Virus record (IMG/VR): IMGVR_UViG_3300038468_000223
Coordinates: 1 to 64,000 of that record
Source of the DNA: a virus
Direction: 5' to 3' (one strand)
DNA length: 64,000 bases
The position numbers and the translations under genes were made by a program. Position 1 is the first letter of the stretch. Each line of letters begins with the position of its first letter. The notes under the pieces were generated by a model that did no database searches, was not told where the DNA came from, and saw only the letters and a list, made by a program, of their open reading frames with translations. Below, in pieces: positions 7,528 through 15,849 of the stretch.

Positions 7528-8520
7528 ATGAAGCCCGCCGATCTCGCCCTCGCCGCCCTCTCCGGACCCGAGGCTCCGCTCGCGCCGCTCGAGGCGACGC
7601 GCGCGGACCAGAACCCGGTCTTGGTCTACCTGGCCGGCCGCAAGAGCGAGCGCACGCGCCAGACCATGCGCCAGGGCCTCGAGCGGCTCGCGCGCGCCGG
7701 CGGTTGGGCGAAGTACCCCGTCGAGGCCATCCCCTGGCACCAGATGACGTTCGCGCACACCGACGCGCTGCGAGCGGCGCTCACCCGGCAGGTCTCGCAG
7801 TCGACCGTGGCGCTGTCGCTCGCGGCGCTGCGCGGCGTGTCCAAGACCGCCTGGAAGCTCGGCCTCGTGACCTACGAGCAGCACGCGCGCGCGACGGCGT
7901 GGGACCTCGGTGGGACCCCAGACCGCCTCCCTGCCGGACGCGAGATCTCGCCGCCGGAGATCGTCAAGCTCCAGGCCTACTGCACGGCACAGCCGACGCC
8001 GTACGGCGAATTTCTCAGCGGGATCTTCGCGGTGCTCTTCGGCGCCGGCATGCGCGCGCACGAGCCCGGAGGGCTCACGATCGACGCCTACGATCCGGAT
8101 GAGCACTCGGTGCGCTTCGTGCGCAAGGGGCGCAAGCAGGCCGAGATCCCGCTGGGCGGCGCCGAGGCGGCCGCGCTCGAGGCCTGGATCGCGGTCCGCC
8201 GCACGCTCGACGTGCCCGCGACGTGGCTCTTCCCGCGCGTGCAGCGCAACGGCATCGTGCGCGCCCAGCCGATCACGAACAAGGGGCTCTGGCACCTCTG
8301 CAAGGCGATCGGCGAGGCGGCGAGCATCCGCGAGTTCAGCCCGCACGACACGCGCCGAACGTACTGCACGCGCCTGCTCAGCTCGGGGCTCGACCTGGCG
8401 ACGGCGCAGCGCCTCATGAGCCACTCGAGCCCGGCGACCACGGTCCGCTACGACAAGCGGCAGGCGCGCGCCGACGCCGAAGCGCGGCAGCGCGTGACGA
8501 TCTGGGGAGGTGAAGGATGA
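7528..8520 (+). CDS. Tyrosine recombinase (XerC/D-like integrase)
   Basis: 330 residues. The N-terminal half is a SAM-like core-binding domain (SERTRQTMRQGLERLARAGG onwards). The catalytic domain holds the expected residues: Arg in FGAGMRAHEPGGL, the H-x-x-R box in SPHDTRRTYC, His in LMSHSSPATT and the nucleophile Tyr in TVRYDKRQA. It joins or resolves DNA at a specific site, so the element may integrate or resolve multimers. The next gene overlaps by ATGA. Confidence 0.9.
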   Translation: MKPADLALAALSGPEAPLAPLEATRADQNPVLVYLAGRKSERTRQTMRQGLERLARAGGWAKYPVEAIPWHQMTFAHTDALRAALTRQVSQSTVALSLAALRGVSKTAWKLGLVTYEQHARATAWDLGGTPDRLPAGREISPPEIVKLQAYCTAQPTPYGEFLSGIFAVLFGAGMRAHEPGGLTIDAYDPDEHSVRFVRKGRKQAEIPLGGAEAAALEAWIAVRRTLDVPATWLFPRVQRNGIVRAQPITNKGLWHLCKAIGEAASIREFSPHDTRRTYCTRLLSSGLDLATAQRLMSHSSPATTVRYDKRQARADAEARQRVTIWGGEG

Positions 8521-9197
8521 ACTGTCCGATCTGGAAACGGACGGCGGATGGTGCGACCGTCAGTCGATGCTGCCTACGCCTGCCCGACGGCAAGACGTGC
8601 CCTCGACATGGCGACGTTTCCGCCGCCGTCGAGACGTTCAGCCAGACAGGTCAGTTGACCGAGGAGGGGACGCTCAACAAGAGCGTCGAGGCGGCGATCC
8701 ACCTCGTCATGGGCTACGGTGGTCCGTTCGAAAAGACTGCAATCGCCGGGCTTCGCAGCCTCATCGGCTCCAACAACTCCAGCTTCGTCGCCCGGCTCAA
8801 AGAACAACTTCGACCCCACGGCATCGAAATCATCACAGCCACACTGGGGCGCGTTGAAGGGCGACAGGCGTGGGTGCTCTCGATGAAGCTCCCGAACGGT
8901 CACGTCACGACGATCGACGCCGTACTCGAGCCGGCCAAGGACCCGTTTTCTTGCGACGCCGAGATCGCCGATCGCGTCGTGATGCACGTGCTCGGCCGCA
9001 GGCGTTCCGCGCCAACGCACGGTGTCCCGTCGGACGCGATCCACCTCGAGCTGTCGCCCGTCGAAGCCGCCACGCTCCGCGCGGCGCTCGACATGATGCA
9101 GCGCCACCCATTTTCACGGGATTTCAGAGTTCTGGTCGACGATCACGGCCCCAACATCCTGGCGCGGATCGCCGGGCGCCTCCGAAGCCGGTCATGA
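8517..9197 (+). CDS. Unknown 226-residue protein with N-terminal Cys cluster
   Basis: The first 35 residues hold CPIWKR..CCLRLPDGKTCPRHGD, a likely zinc knuckle. The middle (about 60-160) alternates strands and helices; the C-terminal part contains LSPVEAATLRAALDMM. No known family is recognised. It is coupled to the integrase by an ATGA overlap and to the next membrane protein likewise, so it may be a co-expressed accessory. Confidence 0.6.
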   Translation: MNCPIWKRTADGATVSRCCLRLPDGKTCPRHGDVSAAVETFSQTGQLTEEGTLNKSVEAAIHLVMGYGGPFEKTAIAGLRSLIGSNNSSFVARLKEQLRPHGIEIITATLGRVEGRQAWVLSMKLPNGHVTTIDAVLEPAKDPFSCDAEIADRVVMHVLGRRRSAPTHGVPSDAIHLELSPVEAATLRAALDMMQRHPFSRDFRVLVDDHGPNILARIAGRLRSRS

Positions 9198-9370
9198 CCG
9201 CACTCGCGTTCTACGTCGCCGGCGTGGGCCTCTCGCTGGCGTTTCTCCTCGCACGCTACCGCGAGGCGCCGTGGGTCGGCGCGCTCCTGGCACTGGTCTG
9301 GCCGCTGACGCTGGCGTTAGGCTTGATCGTCGTGATGGGCAACGACCGGCGGAACGACGAGGGGCACTGA
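9194..9370 (+). CDS. Small two-helix membrane protein
   Basis: 58 residues. Two hydrophobic segments, LAFYVAGVGLSLAFLLA and VGALLALVWPLTLALGLIVV, separated by a short charged turn, with a polar C-terminus. ATGA overlap upstream and TGATG overlap downstream. Holin-like in architecture, but so are many unrelated small proteins; no functional claim. Confidence 0.6.
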   Translation: MTALAFYVAGVGLSLAFLLARYREAPWVGALLALVWPLTLALGLIVVMGNDRRNDEGH

Positions 9371-9792
9371 TGGCGGGGACCGCGGGCCCCACGATTCCGT
9401 GGGGGCTGCATTTGGAATGGGGGGCGACGGTCCAGCCGTTCGGGACGACGGCGGGAACGGCGACGATCTACGTCTATCAGGCCTCGCGGCAACGGCTCGG
9501 CGACGAATTCGATCGGCTCCTCAGCGACTTCGACCGGGCCGTCGAGCGATCACTGCCGGCGCGCCGGCGCCGCGATCCGCTGACGCACCAGGCGGTTTCG
9601 GAGCCGACGTGCGGGCCGCCGATCGTGCCGCACTCCGTGGTCCCCGTCGCACTCTGCGACGCCCGGCTCGATCCGCGGCCCGCGGCGCCGCGGGAGCGGC
9701 CCGCAGACCGCTTCGCCAGGCTCGCTCGCCCCCACGGGCGCGAGCGTCGACCCGAGCGCGGGACGCGGCGCCTTCGCGCCGTCGCCCGCTAG
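9370..9792 (+). CDS. Unknown protein, arginine-rich C-terminal half
   Basis: 140 residues. The first 70 residues look like a normal soluble protein (GLHLEWGATVQPFG..DEFDRLLSDF); the rest becomes Arg/Pro/Ala-rich and may be disordered or reflect a frame change. Last gene before a long non-coding stretch. Confidence 0.5.
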   Translation: MAGTAGPTIPWGLHLEWGATVQPFGTTAGTATIYVYQASRQRLGDEFDRLLSDFDRAVERSLPARRRRDPLTHQAVSEPTCGPPIVPHSVVPVALCDARLDPRPAAPRERPADRFARLARPHGRERRPERGTRRLRAVAR

Positions 9793-9852
9793 CCTCGCGG
9801 CCCGCGGCCGGCGCTCGCCTCGCGGCCCGCGGCCGGCGCTCGCCTCGCGACC
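9793..9852. repeat. 25-bp tandem repeat, two full units and a partial third
   Basis: Units beginning CCTCGCGGCCCGCGGCCGGC start at 9793, 9818 and 9843. They directly follow a stop codon and begin the non-coding region. Confidence 0.7.
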
Positions 9853-9870
9853 CGCCGGCGCCCGGCACTA

Positions 9871-9890
9871 CCAGTGGACCCCCGACGTTC
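9871..9890 (-). repeat. Dispersed motif M, copy 2
   Basis: Forward strand reads CCAGTGGACCCCCGACGTTC; the following bases GTCGGTCCAC can pair back on it. Confidence 0.6.
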
Positions 9891-10181
9891 GTCGGTCCAC
9901 ATTGGTGCGCGTTCGTGCGTTTCGCTCACGACCGTCGACAGTGGCTTTTTGAGGCCTTTCCTAGATAGTTCTGAGCGTGATCTGACATGCATCTAAGCCC
10001 CCTTTCGTGCGACGCCTACCGCGATTACCCGCGAACGCCTTCCGGTATGGGGCGCGTCGAAAGGGTCCGGGTCACCTGATCGGGCACATCCAAACCCTTC
10101 CAGTAGAATCCGCACCAAGCGGCCTCATCAATAGATTGCGCTACGGTAGAGCTTGGCGCCCGGCCGCGCGGGCGCGCCGGG

Positions 10182-10269
10182 GGGCGCCCGGACGCCCCCA
10201 CGGCGGCGCTAGGACGCCCCAGGATGCGCCCGGGGCGCCGAGTACAGGCGCCCGGGCGTCCGGGCGCCC
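10182..10269. repeat. Perfect 16-bp inverted repeat with 56-base loop
   Basis: GGGCGCCCGGACGCCC at 10182-10197 is the exact reverse complement of 10254-10269. The loop itself contains partly self-complementary GC-rich words, so a large cruciform or RNA fold is possible. Confidence 0.7.
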
Positions 10270-11001
10270 CCTCGCCCGTCCTAGCCCGTCCAGCCGCTAA
10301 CTACGCGGAATCATTGAGCTTTTTTGGTGCGTACTTGGGTGCGCTAGGGCGCGTAAGGACCTACGCGGTCGTGATCTAATGATTTCGCGTACTTAGCGGA
10401 TCGCGCCCGCGTAGACCCTTGCGCACCCTAGCGTAACCCCGCGAAACTACACGCGCCCCACGTTGGCGCGCCGCCTGCAACGGCGGGGGTTGCGCTGGCA
10501 AATAGCCGGCGCTTCCAGGGCCCCGCGGTCGCACGCGGGCGCGCCACCCTGGCGACCGGCGGGAACCGCGCACAAGCGCGCGGACGGGCCCGCACTAGAC
10601 CGGCCCACCTGAGAGGGCGACGAGAGAAGTAGCGCTCGCACGCACAAGGAATCGGACGATCTCCGACGGAAATTAGACGCGCGAAACCGGCGCGTCGAAA
10701 GTACGGGATCCCAAGGGATAGACGTACACCGCGGAGTGAGCGGCACCGAAACTGAGGACAAGGATCGTGCTCCGCACGATCGAAGTCTAAGCGACTAGGT
10801 CAAGCACGTTGAACGCGTGCGGATCGATCGCGAGGCGAGTAGAGCGCGAAATCATCTCGGAATGTCGCTGAGCCTTCATAGGGCGATGAAGCTTGAACGC
10901 GCTGGGTAGGGTGCGAGGCCGGAGAGATCGATCGTCAACGTTTACGCCAGGATCGATCCAAAGCTAGGGGAGTTCTCCCTGAAAGCTTCACGAAGCGAGA
11001 T

Positions 11002-11190
11002 ATGAAACGTTCGTGTCACCTTGGCAAGGGCTGCGACCGTTACAAGTCGTATAGAACGAACGCGGAGTATCTCAGCGCTGTTGAGCGGCAAGCCTACGAC
11101 CTAAACTCTAGGCTTGTTCGTGGCGAAGGAAGGGATTGTAAACTCTGCGAATCCGTGCGAGTAGTCGTTCATCTAGATCGTCCCTGGTAG
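11002..11190 (+). CDS. Possible small Cys-rich protein
   Basis: 62 residues with CHLGKGC near the start and CKLC near residue 48, a possible zinc site. Base composition is lower in GC than around it. Upstream sequence forms small hairpins and lacks a strong ribosome site. Kept because codon structure and the paired cysteines look real. Confidence 0.4.
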   Translation: MKRSCHLGKGCDRYKSYRTNAEYLSAVERQAYDLNSRLVRGEGRDCKLCESVRVVVHLDRPW

Positions 11191-11244
11191 GGTCCGATAG
11201 AGTTTGGACGGCGAAACCGCGGCGAGAAGCAACGCAAGACACTT

Positions 11245-11332
11245 GAGCCGAATCGTCCGTGTATGCGCGACGGTTCGGCTCGTGTCGAGCGATGCGAGAA
11301 GCGGCCGATGCTATCGACCGCTTCTCGCATCG
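11245..11332 (+). terminator. Two strong adjacent stem-loops
   Basis: GAGCCGAATCGTCCG (11245-11259) pairs with CGACGGTTCGGCTC (11268-11281), and CGATGCGAGAAGCGG (11290-11304) pairs perfectly with CCGCTTCTCGCATCG (11318-11332). GAAAGGGGAAC follows. No U-run; these could be transcript ends or the leader structures seen in the module at 11630. Confidence 0.5.
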
Positions 11333-11407
11333 TTCAGTCGGTGTGAAAGGGGAACCTAGTCACGCATCGTTCTAGAGCGGCTCGTATGCCGCGAGAACGA
11401 TCGATAG

Positions 11408-11623
11408 GTAACAGTCGGATACGGGAAAGCAAATCATCCGGAAAATGCACGGGATGACGCCCGAAACGCGGTCGACGCCTCGGCACTGGAGACGTCCTTC
11501 GACGTCGCGGCGACGATCGCGGCGCTCGAAGCGTCGATCGACGCCATCCGCAGGGGCGACGGCTCGAAGGCGGCCGATCGCGCGGGCGAGGCGTTCGCGC
11601 GCCTCGCGTTCTTTCACCGCTAG
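11408..11623 (+). CDS. Coding-like frame without a usual start codon
   Basis: From the stop at 11405 this frame stays open for 71 codons and its second half reads DVAATIAALEASIDAIRRGD and AGEAFARLAFFHR, a believable helical protein, yet no ATG, GTG or TTG begins it. A stem-loop module follows its stop, as it does after the neighbouring real genes. A frame change from the ATG at 11445, or an unusual start, may explain it. Confidence 0.35.
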   Translation, partial: VTVGYGKANHPENARDDARNAVDASALETSFDVAATIAALEASIDAIRRGDGSKAADRAGEAFARLAFFHR

Positions 11624-11629
11624 CCCTCC

Positions 11630-11749
11630 GGGCGAGCCGTGAGGCTCGCCCGTCGAAAAGGGCCCTCGACTTGAGCATCCACACCTCGCGCGGCTCACGC
11701 GGGGATTCATTGTGGAAGGGTCGAGGGCCCTTTTCGACGAAAGGGGAAC
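11630..11749 (+). promoter_or_regulatory. Intergenic double stem-loop module U1
   Basis: GGGCGAGCC/GGCTCGCCC (11630-11651), then GTCGAAAAGGGCCCTCGAC (11652-11670) pairs perfectly with 11720-11738, immediately followed by GAAAGGGGAAC and the next start. Confidence 0.8.
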
Positions 11750-11753
11750 ACAC

Positions 11754-12392
11754 ATGGATATCAAGTGCGTTCGCTGTGGCGAGCCGTGGGACGCCTACGG
11801 CGTCGCCCACGGCGACATGCTGCCGTGGGAGGCTGCGCTGTTCAAGCGAGGGGCGGGCTGCCCCTCGTGCGAGGGCAAGTCGAACGGTTGGGAGCCCCAG
11901 ACGATCGACGACGTCGAGAACGGCGACGGCGATCCCATGGAGCGTATCGCCGCACACGAGAATGGCGCCGCCATCGCGTGGAAGCGCCCGGCGGATCCCG
12001 TGCACTGGACGTGCGACGGGTGTGGCGTCGAGGTAGTCACGGACCTCGACACGAACGAGCTAGAGTACCGCGTGCCGTTCGGTGCGAAGTGCCGCCAGTG
12101 GTACGCGTCACACCGATTCGACCGCGGCGCTCCGGAGAAAGAGCCGGCGCACGTATTCGGCGAGTGGAAGGTGTGCGAGTTCTGCCTGGATCGGTGTGCC
12201 GATTGCGGGACCGAGATCTCGACTCACCTGGAGTTCGGCGATCCGTACGCCGACGGGTATGCTTTTCCGCAGCCCGGCTCCTACACCGACTCGGTGTGCA
12301 CCGACTGCTTCGAGCAGTATTGCTCGGAATGCGAATCGCGCGAGTGCTCGTGCGGCTCGTGCCTTGCGGCCGACGACGACGACGCAGACTGA
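11754..12392 (+). CDS. Multi-zinc-finger protein
   Basis: 212 residues with at least six paired-cysteine knuckles: CVRC, CPSC, CDGCG, CEFC/CADCG, CTDC and a terminal CSECESRECSCGSC, ending in an acidic tail ADDDDAD. The spacing suggests several separate zinc ribbons joined by acidic linkers. No enzyme motif. It opens a run of similar small genes, each behind a stem-loop module, and probably acts in protein or RNA binding. Confidence 0.7.
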   Translation: MDIKCVRCGEPWDAYGVAHGDMLPWEAALFKRGAGCPSCEGKSNGWEPQTIDDVENGDGDPMERIAAHENGAAIAWKRPADPVHWTCDGCGVEVVTDLDTNELEYRVPFGAKCRQWYASHRFDRGAPEKEPAHVFGEWKVCEFCLDRCADCGTEISTHLEFGDPYADGYAFPQPGSYTDSVCTDCFEQYCSECESRECSCGSCLAADDDDAD

Positions 12393-12398
12393 TCACTT

Positions 12399-12544
12399 GG
12401 GCGAGGCGAGTCACGAGGCTCGCCCGTCGAAGGCGGGACACGAGAGATGACGTTCGTCGATCCGAGCTACGACGCGAGACGTTCTAGCTCCGCACGAAGC
12501 GAACCTCTCACATTCTCTCGTGTCTCGCCTTCGGCGAAAGGGGA
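12399..12544 (+). promoter_or_regulatory. Double stem-loop module U2
   Basis: GGGCGAG/CTCGCCC (12399-12425), then the arm starting GTCGAAGGCGGGACACGAGA (12426-12446) pairs with 12515-12535; GAAAGGGGAA and the next start follow. Confidence 0.8.
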
Positions 12545-12551
12545 ATGAACC

Positions 12552-12677
12552 ATGCTCAAGTTCAAGCGCAAGCTGGCGTTCAAGCTGGTGTGCAAGTGCG
12601 GCACGTGTGGCCACAAGGTCGGCCGCAAGCGCGGTCAGTGCCGCGACCCGTTCGACTGCTTGGGGGCGTCGTCGTGA
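12552..12677 (+). CDS. Small basic zinc-ribbon protein
   Basis: 41 residues, strongly basic: MLKFKRKLAFKLVCKCGTCG then KVGRKRGQC and DPFDC, giving CKCGTC plus C...C. The ATG is 7 bases after the AGGGGAA of module U2. Too short for most gene finders; the GTGA overlap with the next gene supports it. Confidence 0.6.
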   Translation: MLKFKRKLAFKLVCKCGTCGHKVGRKRGQCRDPFDCLGASS

Positions 12678-12982
12678 GACGGAACAACCACGTCGAGCGC
12701 GACAACGAGACCTTCAGCGCGGAGGCGTACACCGTCCGCCGTCACGGCGGCGTCGCGTGGCGCGTGCTCGGTTGGGAAACCGAGCCCGACGAGGACACCG
12801 AATGGTCGGGCGTCGAGAATCGAACCGGCCGCGTCGTCGCGCACATGGTCGGCGATGACGCGCGCTTCACGTTCGATCCGGAGGACCTCACGCCGATCAA
12901 GCGCGAGGACTACTGCGGCGAGTGTGGCCAGATCGGGTGCACGCACGACGGCCTCGATCGCGACGACGACGACGAGACCTAG
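12674..12982 (+). CDS. Small acidic protein with C-terminal Cys cluster
   Basis: 102 residues from a GTG that overlaps the previous stop. It has a beta-rich first half (VRRHGGVAWRVLGWE) and ends DYCGECGQIGCTHDGLDRDD, a likely zinc site with an acidic tail. Role unknown. Confidence 0.65.
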   Translation: MRRNNHVERDNETFSAEAYTVRRHGGVAWRVLGWETEPDEDTEWSGVENRTGRVVAHMVGDDARFTFDPEDLTPIKREDYCGECGQIGCTHDGLDRDDDDET

Positions 12983-12988
12983 ACCGAC

Positions 12989-13084
12989 GGCGAGGGCCCC
13001 CAAGCCCTCGCCCGTCGAAAGAGTCTCGCGAGCTAGACCAAACGCCTCGGGGCGGGCTCGCGGGTCTCTTTCGACGAAAGGGGA
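12989..13084 (+). promoter_or_regulatory. Double stem-loop module U3
   Basis: GGCGAGGGC/GCCCTCGCC (12989-13013), then GTCGAAAGAGTCTCGCGAG (13014-13032) pairs with 13057-13075, followed by GAAAGGGGAAC. Confidence 0.8.
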
Positions 13085-13089
13085 ACATC

Positions 13090-13606
13090 ATGTCGAAAGA
13101 AGAGAGGCACGAGGTCTCGCCGGAAAACGCCGCGAAGTTTCGCGATTGGATCGCGAGGCGCGGAGGCGTCGCCGTCTGGCATAGTATCAACCTGTCCAAC
13201 ATCGGCGCGTCGTGGAGCACCCCCGCCCTCCGAGAGGACGGGACCCCCACGCCCAAGCCGACGTGGGAGGCCGACGACAAGCCGGCGAATCCTGGCGCAG
13301 CCGAACGGCGGGATCTCCGACGTCGGGCGCGCGTCGTTCGACGAAGTCCTCGCGGCGACTGAGGAGCTACACGCGGAGCCCGGCTCGGGGCGTCTGATCG
13401 CCGCGGTGCTCGACGCGTACGAGAACGCGCCGGGCGCGCGCGCGGGGACGGCCTACGGGCTGATCCAAGGCGTCACCTATTACGAGACGCACCTCCGCGG
13501 CCGCTCGGCGGCTGATCGCTACGTCAACCGCCTGACCGCCGTCAAGGACGACGCGCTCTTGATCGAGACGGTGCTCGACGAGCTGAAGATCAGCCGCGCC
13601 GCGTGA
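13090..13606 (+). pseudogene. Unknown small protein split by a frame change
   Basis: From ATG 13090 the frame reads plausibly to about residue 66 (GGVAVWHSINLSNIGASWST..WEADDKPA), then turns Arg-rich and stops at 13362. Another frame becomes coding-like at about 13285 (ISDVGRASFDEVLAATEELH) and continues through LIAAVLDAYENAPGA and YGLIQGVTYYETHL to a stop at 13606. The second part alone could start at GTG 13406. One inserted or lost base near 13285 would join them; one gene is the simpler reading because the module structure places one gene here. Confidence 0.55.
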
Positions 13607-13615
13607 CGTTCCGCC

Positions 13616-13720
13616 GGGCGAGCCGCGAGGGCTCGCCCGTCGAAACAGGCTTCCGAGCGTGACGCGAGTCACGTTCCACCCTCTAGCGCCGCTCGGGGGC
13701 CTATTTCGACGAAAGGGGAA
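13616..13720 (+). promoter_or_regulatory. Double stem-loop module U4
   Basis: GGGCGAGCC/GGCTCGCCC (13616-13638), then the arm 13639-13659 (GTCGAAACAGGCTTCCGAGC...) pairs with 13690-13710 with some G-U pairs; GAAAGGGGAAC follows. Confidence 0.75.
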
Positions 13721-13725
13721 CGAGC

Positions 13726-13962
13726 ATGATGGCTCTTTTGCGAGAATTGCGAGAACTCTACTCGGTGGTGTACAGCAACACCGAGTCGTTCGAGGTCGAC
13801 GACATCGGAGCCGACCTAGCGTATCTGATGGGCGCCATCGTCTCCGACGACGTCTGCACCTGGCCGGCCGATCGGCCGTTGGTCTTGATTCTCAAGGCGC
13901 ATTTCCAGCCGAGCCACGAGGTGTGGCGGTACGTGCGCCTCGAAGGAGGAGAACCAAAATGA
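13726..13962 (+). CDS. Unknown small protein
   Basis: 78 residues, soluble, starting MMALLRELRELYSVVYSNTE. Contains VCTWPADRPLVLILKAHF. The ATG is placed right after the AGGGGAAC of module U4 and the stop overlaps the next ATG, so both starts are well supported. No family recognised. Confidence 0.65.
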   Translation: MMALLRELRELYSVVYSNTESFEVDDIGADLAYLMGAIVSDDVCTWPADRPLVLILKAHFQPSHEVWRYVRLEGGEPK

Positions 13963-14338
13963 AGGTCACGATCGAAAGCACGGTCGATCCGACTTGGATC
14001 GACTACCTCCTCAAGAGGCCCGATATCTTCGGGGCCCCCTACCACGCCGGCTACTGGCTCGGCGCGATCCTCTACCACCCCGACAGGGGGTGGCTGGTGT
14101 GAGAGCACGAGGACCGGCGCGTCGACCGCACCGATCGGCGCCACCGAGCCGCGATCAAGGCCTGGGAGGCGGGCGAGCCCCTTCCGAAGGGCTACTACCG
14201 CCTCGACGAAGCTGCGGCCGCCCGCGCGTGGGTGGAGGGCGTCAAGCGGTGGGGGGAGTCGTGGTACGTCGACGGCGACGGGCCGCGCTACGACGTCGCC
14301 GTCCAGCTCGCCCTGCTCGGCGAGGAGCGCTACGGGTG
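13959..14338 (+). CDS. Small accessory protein interrupted by an in-frame TGA
   Basis: The frame from ATG 13959 reads MKVTIESTVDPTWIDYLL..GWLV, meets TGA at 14100-14102, then continues in the same frame for 78 clean codons (EHEDRRVDRTDRRHRAAIKA..YYRLDEAAAARAWVEGVKRW..VAVQLALLGEERYG) to TGA at 14336-14338. As I recall, homologous small proteins are a single chain across this point. Point mutation, sequence error or UGA read-through are possible. Without the second part the protein is 47 residues. Confidence 0.6.
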
Positions 14339-14343
14339 AACCG

Positions 14344-14534
14344 CCGGGCGAGCCGAGAGGGCTCGCCCGTCGAAGGCGGGACACGAGAGCTGAACGTCGA
14401 GGCTTCACTGTTGGTGCTCCGAGCCAGCGGGCTCGGGGGCCCTAGCGACCCTCGGGGCGGCGGCCGTCCGGCCCTCGTTCCCTCCTCCCCGCCGCCGCGG
14501 GGGTCGCTAGGGCTCTTCAAACCAAAGGGGACGA
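14344..14534 (+). promoter_or_regulatory. Double stem-loop module U5 (variant)
   Basis: The 5' half copies module U2 (GGGCGAGCC hairpin, then the same 21-base arm at 14369-14389), but no matching 3' arm follows. Instead come a motif-M copy and a different long hairpin, GGGCCCTAGCGACCC (14437-14451) against GGGTCGCTAGGGC (about 14500-14512), then AAAGGGGAC and the start. Confidence 0.7.
14392..14410 (+). repeat. Dispersed motif M, copy 3
   Basis: GAACGTCGAGGCTTCACTG, lying inside module U5. Confidence 0.55.
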
Positions 14535-14536
14535 CA

Positions 14537-15133
14537 ATGAAACGAGAGCGAATCAAGAACCTGTCGTGTGCCTCGATCGACGTGAAGCCGATCGACTACG
14601 ACTGGTCCGACGAGAACCACCCGTACGGCGAGGCGTGGGACTTCTGGGAGGCCGGGGACTGCACGAAGTGCGGCAAGTACGCCGTGGTCTCCTCGTCCGA
14701 CGAGACGCACTCCGACGTCGATGACGAGTCGGAGTGCGACGGGACCATCCAGGCGAACGTCGACGGCCCCATGAATAGCTACTACTACCCGCTCCCCGGC
14801 CTCGTCCGCGACGACGCGCTCAAGATCGCGCACCTCCCGCTCTGCATCGTCGAGGTCGACGGCGAGACGGGTCTCGCCCTCACCGGCGGCGGGATGGACC
14901 TCTCGTGGGAGATCTGCGAGGCGTTCATGCTCCTCGGCGAACTCCCGCCGCTGCACTTCGCGGACCTGCCCGGGATGGCGGGGCGCGGGACGTCCGAGCG
15001 CGATCGATGGATCATCGCCGGGTGCCTCCAGTCGTGCGCCGTCGCGGTGGGGTGGGCGCGGTCGCGGGCGAAGCGACTGCGCGAGACGGCCAAGCACGCG
15101 CGCGAGGCTCTCCAGAAGAAAGGGAAGGCTTGA
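14537..15133 (+). CDS. Unknown 198-residue protein with zinc knuckle
   Basis: CTKCGKYAVVSSSDETHSD with a later C suggests a zinc-binding insertion at about residues 42-65. The rest is mixed, with SWEICEAFMLLGELPPLHF and a basic C-terminal helix ending REALQKKGKA. No family recognised. A single spacer base separates it from the next start. Confidence 0.6.
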   Translation: MKRERIKNLSCASIDVKPIDYDWSDENHPYGEAWDFWEAGDCTKCGKYAVVSSSDETHSDVDDESECDGTIQANVDGPMNSYYYPLPGLVRDDALKIAHLPLCIVEVDGETGLALTGGGMDLSWEICEAFMLLGELPPLHFADLPGMAGRGTSERDRWIIAGCLQSCAVAVGWARSRAKRLRETAKHAREALQKKGKA

Positions 15134-15134
15134 G

Positions 15135-15572
15135 ATGAGAACCATCCTCGTCAGCATCACCAAGACCGTCGCCGTCGAAGTGCCCGACGAGTCGTGGGTC
15201 ACCGCCAGCTTGATCGCGCGCATCGCGCGGTGGAAGCTCGACGACACGACGGACGGCCGTCGGCCGTTCTCGACGGAGTTGATCGAGGATGGGGTGTCGC
15301 GTGGCGTGGACTACGCCGTCGACGAGACGGTGTTCCACCTGATAGCGAACCTGCCGAGGTACCGTCGAGGTCGAGGTGAGAACCTCGACGAGCGCAACGC
15401 CCTGGTCGAGAAGGAATGCGCTGCGATCAAGCGGCGGCCGATCTACGGCCTGGAGATCCGCGCCTTCGACGGCGTCGGCGACGAAGGGATCTGCCGCGCG
15501 TGCGGCATGCTGTCGCGCACCGAGCCGGCGGACGACGGTCTGGTACGCTGCAATCAGTGCGGGATGCACTGA
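15135..15572 (+). CDS. Unknown protein with C-terminal zinc ribbon
   Basis: 145 residues. It begins with strand-like MRTILVSITKTVAVEVP and ends with CRACGMLSRTEPADD..RCNQCGMH, a CxxC...CxxC ribbon. The central helical part has no recognised motif. Confidence 0.65.
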   Translation: MRTILVSITKTVAVEVPDESWVTASLIARIARWKLDDTTDGRRPFSTELIEDGVSRGVDYAVDETVFHLIANLPRYRRGRGENLDERNALVEKECAAIKRRPIYGLEIRAFDGVGDEGICRACGMLSRTEPADDGLVRCNQCGMH

Positions 15573-15582
15573 GGGGGACCTC

Positions 15583-15714
15583 ATGGGCAAGGAGACCAAG
15601 GAAATGGAAACGGTCAAGGATCGGTTCAACGTCATCCAAATTACGAACGGCGGGCTCGTCGACCACGGGTCGCGCCCCGGACGCGAGCAGCCGGACTGGT
15701 CGATCCACACGTAG
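15583..15714 (+). CDS. Very small protein
   Basis: 43 residues, MGKETKEMETVKDRFNVIQI then HGSRPGREQPDWSIHT. GAGGGGGACC upstream is the ribosome site. A stem-loop module follows the stop. Role unknown. Confidence 0.5.
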   Translation: MGKETKEMETVKDRFNVIQITNGGLVDHGSRPGREQPDWSIHT

Positions 15715-15722
15715 CCCTCGTC

Positions 15723-15843
15723 AGGCGAGCCGCGAGGCTCGCCCGTCGAAGAGGCCCCGTGAACGCTTGCGAGCCGCGCGGTCGTTCCCCCCGCGCGCGG
15801 CCCGCTTGCCCGAGCGCTCACGAGGCCTCTTCGACGAAGGAGG
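15723..15843 (+). promoter_or_regulatory. Double stem-loop module U6
   Basis: GGCGAGCC/GGCTCGCC (15724-15743), then the arm 15745-15767 (GTCGAAGAGGCCCCGTGAAC...) pairs with 15813-15835, followed by GAAGGAGG and the next ATG. Confidence 0.8.
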
Positions 15844-15849
15844 TAGGGC

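Larger units (their letters stand above)
9793..11001. other. Long structured non-coding region
   Basis: About 1.2 kb with no convincing gene. It holds the tandem repeat at 9793, a motif-M copy at 9871, a very GC-rich block (10150-10290) with a perfect inverted repeat, a block of related sequence words around 10325-10450 (GGTGCGC/CTAGGGCG and their complements, TCGCGTACTTAG at 10385), and GATCGATC repeated near 10832, 10927 and 10953. Candidate roles are origin, attachment or regulatory RNA; none is proven. Confidence 0.5.

Noticed and set aside
10007-10300. 97-codon plus frame in the GC-rich block
   Set aside because: Arg/Pro/Gly-rich translation of an inverted repeat with no ribosome site.
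11445-11642. 65-codon frame from ATG 11445
   Set aside because: Nearly all Arg/Ser/Pro; the neighbouring frame reads as a normal protein, though it lacks a standard start.
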